A DNA stretch of 54,001 nt, from assembly GCA_012719545.1 (NCBI GenBank), contig JAAYAD010000077.1, forward strand, positions 1 to 54,001. Reading direction: 5' to 3'. Position numbers and translations under genes: made by a program. Below, piece by piece: positions 35,199 through 43,850 of the stretch; positions within the stretch are counted from its first letter, which is position 1, and every line of letters starts with the position of its first letter. The notes under the pieces were generated by a model. The model was not told where the DNA came from and did not search any database. It saw only the letters and a program-made list of their open reading frames with translations. The stretch comes from Clostridiaceae bacterium (GTDB taxonomy: Bacteria > Bacillota > Clostridia > DSM-8532).

Positions 35199-36917
35199 TT
35201 ACCGTTTCATTATTTGGGCAATGCGTTGGTTAATTTCATCAAGATAGGGCTGAGGATTGCCTTTTTGAATTTCTGTGACAAATTCCTCCCATAATGTATC
35301 AAATTCATCGGGTGATGAAAGAATCATCCTCGGATAATATTTGCGGCAGGTCTCAACCATTTTATTGACGGCTACCCTCGCCGCGCTGCCCTCATCAAGG
35401 GCCATGGCCCATAAAGGATAATACAGGGGCCTCTTGACAGGCGGTGAAAGAAGCTGTGCAGGATATTTTATATTGTAATTTTTGAGAAATTCGCGATCGT
35501 AATCGGTCAAAGACATAAGATATTCGTCTTCGGAATCGGATGGACCGCAGGGTTCTCCATTTTCATAAAGTCCCTGACGCTTTGGCGAGTAGTTCCAGAG
35601 CACATGACCAGTCAGATCCCGTTTCCTGGCCTCATCGTTCTGGATCTCCCGCCTGCTTGCCGTATAAACCTTCCCGTTATTGTTGAGCCTGATATAATCC
35701 TTACCTTCTATGCCCCATTGCAGATAATCCTGGACCTCTTTTTGCAACAGCCAGTCATAGAAGGCCAACAATCTGTCCGGGTCCTTGCATTTTTTGGTTA
35801 TACCAATGCCGTTGTTTCCGGGAATGGTTCCGTTTGGGGCATCGAGATAACTGTCACGAACCCCGGGATTGGCAATAGGTACGGCAACATATGTTCGGTT
35901 ATGTTTGCCTTCCGTTCGCAAAACATTGCTGGCAGCAATGAAATTCCAGCCCTGATCAAAGAATCCGAGGACTGCCCCCGAGGACAGCCTGGCCAAGTAC
36001 TGATCATAGTTCTGAGTAAAGGTCTCGGCTTCAATAAGGCCCTTATGATATGCCTCATTCAGCTTCCTGTAATAGTTTTTGGCGGTATCGGAAATTTGGT
36101 AAAGTGATGCCTCGTAGGTCACCGGATCAACATAGGCGTCGCCGTCGTTTCCCGCACCCATCAGGTGCTGTGGCGGATTGCGCAGGCAGAAATCCCGCCA
36201 TCCGTCGCAGAGGATCTCGAAACCAATGGTTTTAACCCCGTCAATTTCGGGGTATTTGGCTTTATAATTCTCAATAAGCGCAAAATACTCATCCAGGGTT
36301 CTGGGAATGGGATATCCCGCATCCTCAAGCACTGCCTTTTGTATAAAGAAGCCCGGGCCATTTGCCTCGAACACAGGAGCGGCATTATGTACCACATCGT
36401 AGATCTCAAGCACATACAGGTGCCCGTCGTTGGCGGTCATGTCGGCCAAAAAGGGCGAATAGTGTTCATACAGGTTTGGATAATTGGGGAGTTTGTCCTC
36501 CAAAGGAATAAAGGCGCCTGCGTCGATGAACTTGGCCGCTTCGGCAAAAATCGCATCGGGGTAATCCTCACTGGCAACCATCACCCCTTGCTTCTGGGCC
36601 AGATCACCGACCAAGAATTCGTATTCAATGGTAACGCCCGTGAGCTCCGTTATTTTCTTCAGCACCGGATTGCTTTTGGAAGGCACGGCACCGGGATCAC
36701 GAACGAATATTCTGAAGGTTATTGGCTTATCTGCATCGGGCATGGGCATCAGTCCCGTCTCCTCATCCCTTTTCATTCCGTTGCCAGGAATGCCGTTGGA
36801 CGGCTGAGCCGTCACTGAGCCATCTATGGACCTGCTTTCCAATCGAACACAGGCGGCTGTTAAGAGGATAAGGCTAGCAGTTATGAGGAGCGAAATGATT
36901 ATTCGTACCCTATACAT
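35199..36917 (-). CDS. Extracellular solute-binding lipoprotein 2, paralogue of the 28863-30602 protein
   Basis: 572 aa from the ATG at 36917. Signal MYRVRIIISLLITASLILL with lipobox TAAC, then the same fold and many of the same blocks as lipoprotein 1 (NPVLKKITELTGVTIEYEF, GFEILCDGWRDFCLRNPPQ, WGIEGKDYIRL). A TTG at 36944 in frame coincides with the predicted transcription start and is rejected. The ribosome binding site is weak (only GAAAG, well upstream). It probably delivers xylo-oligosaccharides to the adjacent permeases. Confidence 0.9.
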   Translation of the reverse strand: MYRVRIIISLLITASLILLTAACVRLESRSIDGSVTAQPSNGIPGNGMKRDEETGLMPMPDADKPITFRIFVRDPGAVPSKSNPVLKKITELTGVTIEYEFLVGDLAQKQGVMVASEDYPDAIFAEAAKFIDAGAFIPLEDKLPNYPNLYEHYSPFLADMTANDGHLYVLEIYDVVHNAAPVFEANGPGFFIQKAVLEDAGYPIPRTLDEYFALIENYKAKYPEIDGVKTIGFEILCDGWRDFCLRNPPQHLMGAGNDGDAYVDPVTYEASLYQISDTAKNYYRKLNEAYHKGLIEAETFTQNYDQYLARLSSGAVLGFFDQGWNFIAASNVLRTEGKHNRTYVAVPIANPGVRDSYLDAPNGTIPGNNGIGITKKCKDPDRLLAFYDWLLQKEVQDYLQWGIEGKDYIRLNNNGKVYTASRREIQNDEARKRDLTGHVLWNYSPKRQGLYENGEPCGPSDSEDEYLMSLTDYDREFLKNYNIKYPAQLLSPPVKRPLYYPLWAMALDEGSAARVAVNKMVETCRKYYPRMILSSPDEFDTLWEEFVTEIQKGNPQPYLDEINQRIAQIMKR

Positions 36918-36947
36918 CTCAAAACAACCAACTTTCTTTTTCAACTA

Positions 36948-36976
36948 ATTTTATTGTAACAGCATCTTTGTCCCAA
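36948..36976 (-). promoter_or_regulatory. Promoter of the second solute-binding protein/permease operon
   Basis: TTGGGA (36971-36976), 17-base spacer and TAAAAT (36948-36953) on the minus strand. A GAGTAC box (36999-37009) lies about 22 bases upstream of the -35; a similar box and a TGTTACA motif are found upstream of the other binding-protein gene. Confidence 0.5.
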
Positions 36977-37024
36977 TACATTCCAAAAATGATACTTTGT
37001 ACTCCAAATACTAAACCAGATAAA

Positions 37025-38548
37025 TCAGGGCTGATTTCTGTATTCGGTGGGGCTTTTTCCCACGCTTTGCGTAAACTTCATGATAAAATACTTGCTTTCG
37101 GTATATCCTACCTCGTTGGCAATTTCATAGATGAGTTTATCAGTCTGAAGCAGCAGCTTTTTTGCCTCGGCAATGCGCAGGTCGTTAAGGTATTGATTGA
37201 AGTTGACGCCGGTAGCCTTCTGAAAGGCTCTTCCCAGATAGGCCGCATTGACAAAGAATTTTTCAGCCACGTCCTTCAATCTTATCTGTTCTTTGTAATG
37301 CAAATGTATGTATTCAATGACTCCCTTGCTGATACCCATTTTGGTCATCCTGCAGCTGCGTTCAATGAACTCAAGGCCGCGGATGATGAGGGCCAGCTGC
37401 CATTCCTTCCATTTGGGAAATAAGGTAAAGTACTGATATTCCAACCACTCAGGCCGGGTCAGGAACGGTTCGCCCTGCCTGGCGTCGGTAAGTTTCGAAA
37501 TTTCATCGCTTATTATATAGAAGATTCTGTAGCTGATTTCCTGAATATACTGAATGCCAAGACGAACCCTGGCTATTTCATTGAACAGGGCCTCCATATC
37601 CTTGTGTATATCCTCCCTGCTCAGGAGCTGGAAATGATTTCGTATATCCTCCAGGTATTTGCACTTATTGGGAAGCTCGGTTTCCATTTTCAATAGCTCC
37701 GGATGATAATCCATGTATTCCCGGGGGTTGAAGAAAAGTTCGGTCATCATTTCATACTGCTGATTTGCAAAGTCTTCCCTGAAGCTTTTGTCCTCATGCT
37801 CAAAAACATAGGAATTAAAAAGCAGTGAACAATTTAGATTATACTTTTTAAAGGCCTTCAGCAGGCTGTCAGCAAGTGCTTTCTTGCTGTTATTAAATGA
37901 TGCCAGCATATGGGGAGATAAAAGATATGTGTACATGCTGCCTTTAGCCCTGAACAGGCAGTTTTCAATTTCTCCAAGTTGGCTTGCCAGGCACTCCTGC
38001 ATAAGAACATGGGGATTGGTATTTTCAAAGGACTCCTGACAGGGCAAAAGCACGCAGGTCATGAAAGAAAAACCTTTAAACTGACTTCTGTCAACAGTTC
38101 CGCCGCTGTAAAGCTTGTTGAGCAGCTTCAGTTTTCCGCGTATGTCTCCTATAATCCGCTCATTGCGCGATTTATCCAGTTCCTCACGCATTTTTTCAAG
38201 GAGCGGTAATAGCTCATCCTCGTCAACTGGTTTGAGAAGATAAGCCTTGACCCCGTATTTCATGGACTCCTTAGCATAGGTAAAATCATTATATCCTGAA
38301 AGCATAATAACTAATGTATTGGCAAACTGACTTTGCCTCAGGGCCTTTAGAAACTGGAGACCATCCATTTCAGGCATGCGGATATCCAGAATAATCAAAT
38401 CCGGTTTAGCCTCGGGAAGCTTTTTTAATGCTTCCTTCCCATTAATGGCGGTGTCTTTTACCGTGAAGCCGTATTGCTCAAAAGGAATGGCTTTGGGAAG
38501 ATAATCACGTATGCTTTTTTCATCATCAATGAGCAGTATTGAGTACAC
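37025..38548 (-). CDS. YesN-type response regulator (REC + AraC)
   Basis: 507 aa. The receiver domain (1-120) has IDDE at 7-10, phospho-acceptor Asp55 in LIILDIRMPEMDG and Lys102-like KP in YLLKPVDEDELL. A linker of about 280 residues follows, then two helix-turn-helix motifs of the AraC family from about 405 (LKDVAEKFFVNAAYLGRAFQK, then IANEVGYTESKYFIMKF). The start is a GTG with AGGAG upstream, overlapping the kinase gene by 23 bases. It most likely activates the sugar-import promoters downstream. Confidence 0.93.
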   Translation of the reverse strand: MYSILLIDDEKSIRDYLPKAIPFEQYGFTVKDTAINGKEALKKLPEAKPDLIILDIRMPEMDGLQFLKALRQSQFANTLVIMLSGYNDFTYAKESMKYGVKAYLLKPVDEDELLPLLEKMREELDKSRNERIIGDIRGKLKLLNKLYSGGTVDRSQFKGFSFMTCVLLPCQESFENTNPHVLMQECLASQLGEIENCLFRAKGSMYTYLLSPHMLASFNNSKKALADSLLKAFKKYNLNCSLLFNSYVFEHEDKSFREDFANQQYEMMTELFFNPREYMDYHPELLKMETELPNKCKYLEDIRNHFQLLSREDIHKDMEALFNEIARVRLGIQYIQEISYRIFYIISDEISKLTDARQGEPFLTRPEWLEYQYFTLFPKWKEWQLALIIRGLEFIERSCRMTKMGISKGVIEYIHLHYKEQIRLKDVAEKFFVNAAYLGRAFQKATGVNFNQYLNDLRIAEAKKLLLQTDKLIYEIANEVGYTESKYFIMKFTQSVGKSPTEYRNQP

Positions 38549-40340
38549 CGAACTCCTCCTTTTTATAACGTGCAGGAATGGCTACACGTATGACAGTCCC
38601 CTGTCCCTTACGGCTATTTATATCAAAGGTAAATTTATTGCCGTAAAACAGGGACAATCGTTGATAAACATTATACAATCCGACACTCTCGGAAATTTTT
38701 TTGCCTTCCTTAATCATAGCGTGAAGAGCGCTCAGCCTTTCCTCGCTCATGCCGGTTCCGTTATCCGAAACCGTAATGACCAGACGATCCTCTTCCACAA
38801 CTGCCGTTACCTCCACAAGACGTTTATTGGATATGCCTTCTACGCCATGGACACAGGCATTTTCCACCAGGGGCTGTATGATAAGTTTGGGCAGCAGGCA
38901 GTCCCGGGCAGCATCCTCCACCCTCACGCTATATTCAAATTCGTCGTCAAACCGATATTTCTGAATCCTGAGGAATTCATCGAGAAACTTCAAATCCTCA
39001 TGCAGTACGATAATATCATCATCCCAGTTGAGAATATGCCTGAACATGCGGGACATGTACTTGATCATCAGAGCGGTTTCGGTTTCATTTTTGACTACCG
39101 CTTTCAGCCGTATGCATTCAAGGGCATTGAACATGAAATGTGGATTGACCTGGCTTTGCAGCGCCAAAAGCTTTGCCTGAGCCGTCTCTCTCTCCAGTTG
39201 AGCTTTTATAAGCTGCGATTTATACTTTTCGTCAATAAGGGTTTTAAGCTGCTGGCTCATGTTGTTCATACTTTCGGCCAGGATGCCTATTTCATCGCTT
39301 CCCATGGAACTGTTGTCAATCTGAATGAATTCTCCCTTGGCAATCTGCCTTGATTGCTTCACTACCCGGCGGATGCGCTGAGTGATATTGTATGCCACCA
39401 AAAAGATAAAAGTTACGGCCAGCAGCATGCTCATAAAGGCAACTCTTGTGGTTTTCCACCGCATCTTGCTGAATTCTTCTGAGATCAAATTTGAGTCGTA
39501 GAGGCCATAAAGAACCAGCGGATAATCTCCTATGGGCTGTTTTAAAACTACCGTGCCCTCCTTTACCTGATTCTCGTTAAAAATATCATAGCTTCCAAAT
39601 TCTTTATAGCTGTGGGCCGAGGCGAGCACACGATTATCAGAATCCACAAGCAGAATGTTGTCAAATAGATCGCTGTCTTCCAGAATGGAGGAAAGATATG
39701 ATGTGTCCAAATCAATGCGGATAGCTTTGTTATATTGATAGTACTGGGGATAATATGTAAGGTTTCGGATGATGCTGAGGCTTCGGTCATAGGTGCTCTG
39801 TGATTTGACAGGTATCAGGGAAATTCGAAGCATGGGACCGTTTATATTGGGAGTAAGGCTGGCATAATTCTGATCCAGGAGCGTTTCCCCAAGGGTTATG
39901 ATATCCCAGGGGATGAGTTTACTTACCAAAGCGCTGTTTAAAATAGTGGGGTTGTCGGTATACAGCATCATTTTTCGGACCTGCCGGTTAAAGGCAAGAT
40001 CCGAAAAAATCCTTTCCTCAATTACATCCTGATATGCAATCAAAAAATTCACATCGGCAGTGTAGCTTTGATCAAGCAACCGATACAGTTCCTCATTGGT
40101 ATTGTAACGGTTGGATAGATGAATGGCTCCGTTGATACTTTCGCCTACCTTGTTGGCTTTTTCACTCAGTGAGAGGGTCAGACGCTGCATCATGCCTTCC
40201 TGAATGTTTTCCTCAGCGTCGTTATAGTAAAAGAAATTCTGGAAGGTTAATGGCAACAAGACGCACCCAAAAAAGATGAGCAGCATCTTTTGAGATATGG
40301 TTAAATTATTCAGGAAACTCAGAAGCTTTATACGGCGCAC
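38526..40340 (-). CDS. YesM-type sensor histidine kinase
   Basis: 604 aa. A membrane helix at about 19-40, a large extracellular sensor domain (about 41-295), a second helix at about 300-318, HAMP (about 320-372), the His_kinase domain with QSQVNPHFMFNALECI (His401) and a HATPase_c domain (VENACVHGV, VSDNGTGMSEE). YesM kinases in Firmicutes usually sense sugars together with binding proteins or directly. It has AAGGAG before the ATG and probably an extended -10 promoter near 40424. Confidence 0.93.
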   Translation of the reverse strand: MRRIKLLSFLNNLTISQKMLLIFFGCVLLPLTFQNFFYYNDAEENIQEGMMQRLTLSLSEKANKVGESINGAIHLSNRYNTNEELYRLLDQSYTADVNFLIAYQDVIEERIFSDLAFNRQVRKMMLYTDNPTILNSALVSKLIPWDIITLGETLLDQNYASLTPNINGPMLRISLIPVKSQSTYDRSLSIIRNLTYYPQYYQYNKAIRIDLDTSYLSSILEDSDLFDNILLVDSDNRVLASAHSYKEFGSYDIFNENQVKEGTVVLKQPIGDYPLVLYGLYDSNLISEEFSKMRWKTTRVAFMSMLLAVTFIFLVAYNITQRIRRVVKQSRQIAKGEFIQIDNSSMGSDEIGILAESMNNMSQQLKTLIDEKYKSQLIKAQLERETAQAKLLALQSQVNPHFMFNALECIRLKAVVKNETETALMIKYMSRMFRHILNWDDDIIVLHEDLKFLDEFLRIQKYRFDDEFEYSVRVEDAARDCLLPKLIIQPLVENACVHGVEGISNKRLVEVTAVVEEDRLVITVSDNGTGMSEERLSALHAMIKEGKKISESVGLYNVYQRLSLFYGNKFTFDINSRKGQGTVIRVAIPARYKKEEFGVLNTAH

Positions 40341-40423
40341 ATAACCATCTCCTTGAGCGACCTACAACCTGCCCATCCATCTGTTCTTCAGAAAAAAATA
40401 TCTGATTGAATAGGATAAAAATT

Positions 40424-40429
40424 ATTATA
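40424..40429 (-). promoter_or_regulatory. Extended -10 promoter of the sensor kinase/response regulator genes
   Basis: TATAAT preceded by TGA on the minus strand; no good -35 is seen. The leader would be about 78 nt. Confidence 0.4.
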
Positions 40430-40549
40430 TCAAAGACAATAATATTCTCCATGGAAATATTTTACCTATTATTCATAAAATTTAAACTTTTTTCGAGTCA
40501 CCTCGCGTTGAACTTCTGCCAACGAGTGATTCGCATTGCGTACCAGAAA

Positions 40550-40582
40550 GCAAAAAGCCATCATAATTTGACGGTTTTTTGC
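40550..40582 (-). terminator. Terminator of the whiA operon
   Basis: A 14-bp stem with one mismatch and a G-U pair (GCAAAAAACCGTCA / TGATGGCTTTTTGC on the minus strand) and a five-base loop, with U-runs on both strands. It lies about 130 bases after the whiA stop. Confidence 0.65.
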
Positions 40583-40715
40583 TGCAAGCTTAAAGGCAAG
40601 TCGAAACATTATTGATATGTCTTTATAACTTTAATTTAATATGCCTTTTATATCTTTTAATATTATATAACATATGGTCTGAACAATAATGATTCAGATT
40701 ACAATCACACCTGAC

Positions 40716-41666
40716 TTAAGTAATTCCGTACCTTTTCCTTAAGTCTTCGCTTATTTTGTCTATCTTCCTTAACCTGTGGTTAACTCCTGACTTTGAAAGG
40801 GGCGGACGCAGCATCTTTCCCAACTCCAAAAGGCTTACGTCAGGATTCTCCATGCGAAGTCTTGCTATTTCCTGCAAATTTTTTGGTAGATTTTCAAGCC
40901 CCATATGCTCATCTATGAATTTTATGTTCTCAACCTGACGGTATGAAGCATTGACTGTTTTTTCAAGATTGGCAGTTTCACAGTTGACCAGTCTGTTTAC
41001 CTGGTTTCTCATTTCTTTAATAATGCGTATGTTTTCAAGCTGCATCAATGCCCCATGGGCACCTGCCACGTTTAAAAAGTCAACAATGTCCTGTCCTTCC
41101 TTAAGGTACACAAGATAATGCCCTTTTCTCATGATATGACGGGACTCTATGCCAAACTCCCGCAAATATCCGATAAATTCCTCTGCCAGAAGTTTATCCG
41201 GGAAGGATATTTCAAGATGATATGAGCGATCCGGGTCGGAAATTGAACCTGTTGCAAGGAAACAGCCCCTGATGTAAGCACGCTTCCAGTTCCTGTTTTT
41301 TATTTCAATTGGCTCATAAATAAGCCTTGTCCCATCTTCTGACACTGAAATTCCCATGGATTTTAAAAGATTGTTCTCTTCATTGCCATGTGGGGTAAAC
41401 TCAAGGTAATACAGCGTATGAACCCTGAAGCGCCTGGTCTTAAGCATGGCAACTTCCGGACTGTTATGGGACAGTTCCTTTACCCTTGAGAAAATCAGCC
41501 GAAGTAAAGTAGCATTCTCGGTTATAAACATTATTCTGGTATTGCCCTGACGGGTACGAAGCGAAAGACCTGTTCTTAATAAGCCTGCAAGGCCGTATTT
41601 TTTCTGATTTATGTCTGTTTCCTCTATACGGCTCAGCTCATTTTTTACATCTAACGAAAAAGACAA
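40716..41666 (-). CDS. whiA: DNA-binding protein WhiA
   Basis: 316 aa, full length. The N-terminal MSFSLDVKNELSRIE, LAGLIDADG-endonuclease-like middle (YIRGCFLATGSISDPDRSYH) and a C-terminal HTH (NPDVSLLELGKMLRPPLSKSGVNHRLRKI) identify WhiA. It starts at TTG with GGAGG seven bases upstream. In Firmicutes WhiA influences division and chromosome segregation. It ends the rapZ-yvcK-whiA cluster. Confidence 0.95.
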   Translation of the reverse strand: MSFSLDVKNELSRIEETDINQKKYGLAGLLRTGLSLRTRQGNTRIMFITENATLLRLIFSRVKELSHNSPEVAMLKTRRFRVHTLYYLEFTPHGNEENNLLKSMGISVSEDGTRLIYEPIEIKNRNWKRAYIRGCFLATGSISDPDRSYHLEISFPDKLLAEEFIGYLREFGIESRHIMRKGHYLVYLKEGQDIVDFLNVAGAHGALMQLENIRIIKEMRNQVNRLVNCETANLEKTVNASYRQVENIKFIDEHMGLENLPKNLQEIARLRMENPDVSLLELGKMLRPPLSKSGVNHRLRKIDKISEDLRKRYGIT

Positions 41667-41699
41667 TTCATTACCTCCGGACAGGATAATTATTATGTA

Positions 41700-42959
41700 T
41701 TAACGGTTCTTATATATCTCAATAATGGCTCGGGCAAGCTTTATAGGATCATGGCGTACAAAATCGTCGCTGATTCTGGCCAAATCCTTTTCCACAAGCC
41801 TGATACCCATGCGCTTAATCCTTGATGTATCTATCTTTACCGGTTCAGCCCCGTCTTCATGATACTTCTTGAGTATTGAAGGCTTAATATCCCCGTTATT
41901 TACAAGGCAGATGTCAACCAAAGAAGATCCGGCATGTTCATGTATGGCATTTATATGATCTCCTACCGTATATCCTTCTGTCTCACCGGGCTGAGTCATA
42001 ACATTGCATACATAAAGCACCGGCGCTTTTGACTGGGCAATTGCCCTGGCAATTCCATTTACAAGCAGGTTTGGAATGATGCTGGTGTAAAGGCTTCCAG
42101 GACCAAGTACAATCAGGTCGGCATCCTCAATGGCCTTCAGAGCTTGTGGCAGGGGCGCCACATTGGGTTTGTCAAGCATAATCCTCTTTATTTTTCCGGG
42201 ATGGGTCAGGTGGTGGTTGCCAATCCTCGACTCTCCCCTGATTTGAGTTCCATCTTCCAGTTCTGCAACAAGGAATATGTTTTCCTCAGTAACAGGATAA
42301 ACCCTTCCTGTAACGGCAAGAACCTGGCCCATATACTTAACTGCCTGTTCAAAGCTGTCTGAAATTCCGGTCATAGCAGCAAGGAAAAGGTTTCCAAAGC
42401 TCTGCCCCTTTAATGAACCTTCTGTAAACCTGTACTTTAAGAGCTTTTCCATTACAGGTTCTGTTTCAGCCAGAGCTATAAGACAGTTTCTTATGTCCCC
42501 CGGCGGAAGGATTCCAAGGTCGTTTCTTAAGGTTCCTGAACCTCCGCCGTCGTCGGCTACCGTAATAATGGCAGTAATATTGCTGGTGTATTCCTTAAGG
42601 CCGCGAAGCATTGTTGAAATGCCGGTTCCGCCGCCTATTGCAACTATCTTGGGGCCAGAAGCAAGAATCTTTCTTTTGTATAAAATATCCCCTATCTCAC
42701 TTACATTTGAGGGCTTTTTCAATAATCCATTATTGGAGTATACATTTACGAACTTAACAAAAATCCTTTTAATACATTCAAAGATAAAATACAGGCCTGA
42801 AATGGCAAGCAATATTGAAGCTGTCAACTGAAAAGGTCCTATCTGAACATCCTTTAAAAGAACAATCAAAGACAAAGCCATAAGCGCAAAACCAATAACG
42901 CCGCTTACTAGCCATCTTCTGAATTGCAAACCTATTTTCAACCACTTTGGTGAGTACAT
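41700..42959 (-). CDS. yvcK: YvcK-family gluconeogenesis factor
   Basis: 419 aa. Two membrane helices at about 19-60, unlike the shorter Bacillus protein, are followed by the CofD/YvcK domain: AIGGGTGISTMLRGLKEY, VADDGGGSGTLRNDLGILPPGD, GPGSLYTSIIPNLL and CNVMTQPGETEGYTVGDH. YvcK proteins bind UDP-sugars and control carbon flow into the cell wall. AAAGGAG precedes the ATG. The gene is 12 bases after rapZ. Confidence 0.93.
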   Translation of the reverse strand: MYSPKWLKIGLQFRRWLVSGVIGFALMALSLIVLLKDVQIGPFQLTASILLAISGLYFIFECIKRIFVKFVNVYSNNGLLKKPSNVSEIGDILYKRKILASGPKIVAIGGGTGISTMLRGLKEYTSNITAIITVADDGGGSGTLRNDLGILPPGDIRNCLIALAETEPVMEKLLKYRFTEGSLKGQSFGNLFLAAMTGISDSFEQAVKYMGQVLAVTGRVYPVTEENIFLVAELEDGTQIRGESRIGNHHLTHPGKIKRIMLDKPNVAPLPQALKAIEDADLIVLGPGSLYTSIIPNLLVNGIARAIAQSKAPVLYVCNVMTQPGETEGYTVGDHINAIHEHAGSSLVDICLVNNGDIKPSILKKYHEDGAEPVKIDTSRIKRMGIRLVEKDLARISDDFVRHDPIKLARAIIEIYKNR

Positions 42960-42971
42960 GACAAAACTCCT

Positions 42972-43844
42972 TTATGTTTCTCCTTTAGGGTCGCGGTCAA
43001 TATCCCTGTGTTCAACAACTACGCTGAAATCATTTTGCTTAAGCCTGGAGAAAAGCTTGTTGGCAATAGTTACTGAACGGTGTCTGCCTCCTGTGCAGCC
43101 AATACCAATGACAAGCTGTCTTTTGCCCTCCTTTACATAATAGGGCAAAAGAAAGCTAATCATGTCTGTCAGCTTATTTAAAAATGCCTTGCTTTCGGGA
43201 AAGCTCATTACATAATCGGCTACATCAGAATCCTTGCCTGTTTTGGGCTTAAGATCGGAAATATAATACGGATTTGGAATAAATCGAACGTCAAAAACAA
43301 GATCGCAGTCAAAGGGAATACCATATTTAAAGCCAAATGACTCAATGGTTACAATAAGTCCCTTAAAGCTCTTGCCTTCAAGGAAAAGATCAATTATTTC
43401 CTCTTTAAGCTGTCTTGGCATTAAATTGGATGTATCTATTACATAATCAGCTTTTTCCTTTATAGGCTGCAAGATTCGCCTTTCTTCCGCAATTCCGTCT
43501 ATAACCCGGCTGTCCTGGGAAAGAGGGTGCATTCTTCGTGTTTCTTTGAATCTTTTTATAAGTACGGCATCAGAAGCATCCAAAAACAGTATCTTGTACT
43601 TAATTCCCATTTCGGACAAATTTTCAAGTGCGGGCATTAAATCCAGGAACATTGCCCCGCCCCTGATATCTATAATAAGAGCGATTTTTTCAATTTTAGA
43701 ATTGCCCTGCACCGTAACCTCAGCAAATTTTGGTATAAGTGAAGGCGGTAGATTATCCACGCAAAAGTACCCTATATCTTCAAAGTACTTTACACACAGG
43801 CTTTTCCCTGCTCCGGACATGCCCGTGATTATCAGAAATTCCAT
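42972..43844 (-). CDS. rapZ: RNase adapter RapZ
   Basis: 290 aa. Walker A GMSGAGKS at about 8-15, DIRGG, then the C-terminal [13 protein letters not shown] domain. RapZ proteins bind GlcN6P-related or other small ligands and, in Gram-negatives, direct RNA decay; in Firmicutes the partner is less clear. The start follows GGAGGGG by 12 bases. It is second in murB-rapZ-yvcK-whiA. Confidence 0.94.
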   Translation of the reverse strand: MEFLIITGMSGAGKSLCVKYFEDIGYFCVDNLPPSLIPKFAEVTVQGNSKIEKIALIIDIRGGAMFLDLMPALENLSEMGIKYKILFLDASDAVLIKRFKETRRMHPLSQDSRVIDGIAEERRILQPIKEKADYVIDTSNLMPRQLKEEIIDLFLEGKSFKGLIVTIESFGFKYGIPFDCDLVFDVRFIPNPYYISDLKPKTGKDSDVADYVMSFPESKAFLNKLTDMISFLLPYYVKEGKRQLVIGIGCTGGRHRSVTIANKLFSRLKQNDFSVVVEHRDIDRDPKGET

Positions 43845-43850
43845 TGTACT

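Larger units (their letters stand above)
40341..40715. other. Intergenic region between whiA and the sensor kinase gene
   Basis: 375 bases that hold the whiA terminator hairpin, an extended -10 (TGATATAAT on the minus strand, TATAAT at 40424-40429) for the kinase gene and a pair of related GC-rich 17-base segments (about 40494-40511 and 40522-40538). I see no coding frame. Confidence 0.5.

Noticed and set aside
36918..36944. TTG start for solute-binding protein 2 at 36944
   Set aside because: It falls on the predicted transcription start and has no ribosome binding site; the ATG at 36917 begins a proper lipoprotein signal.
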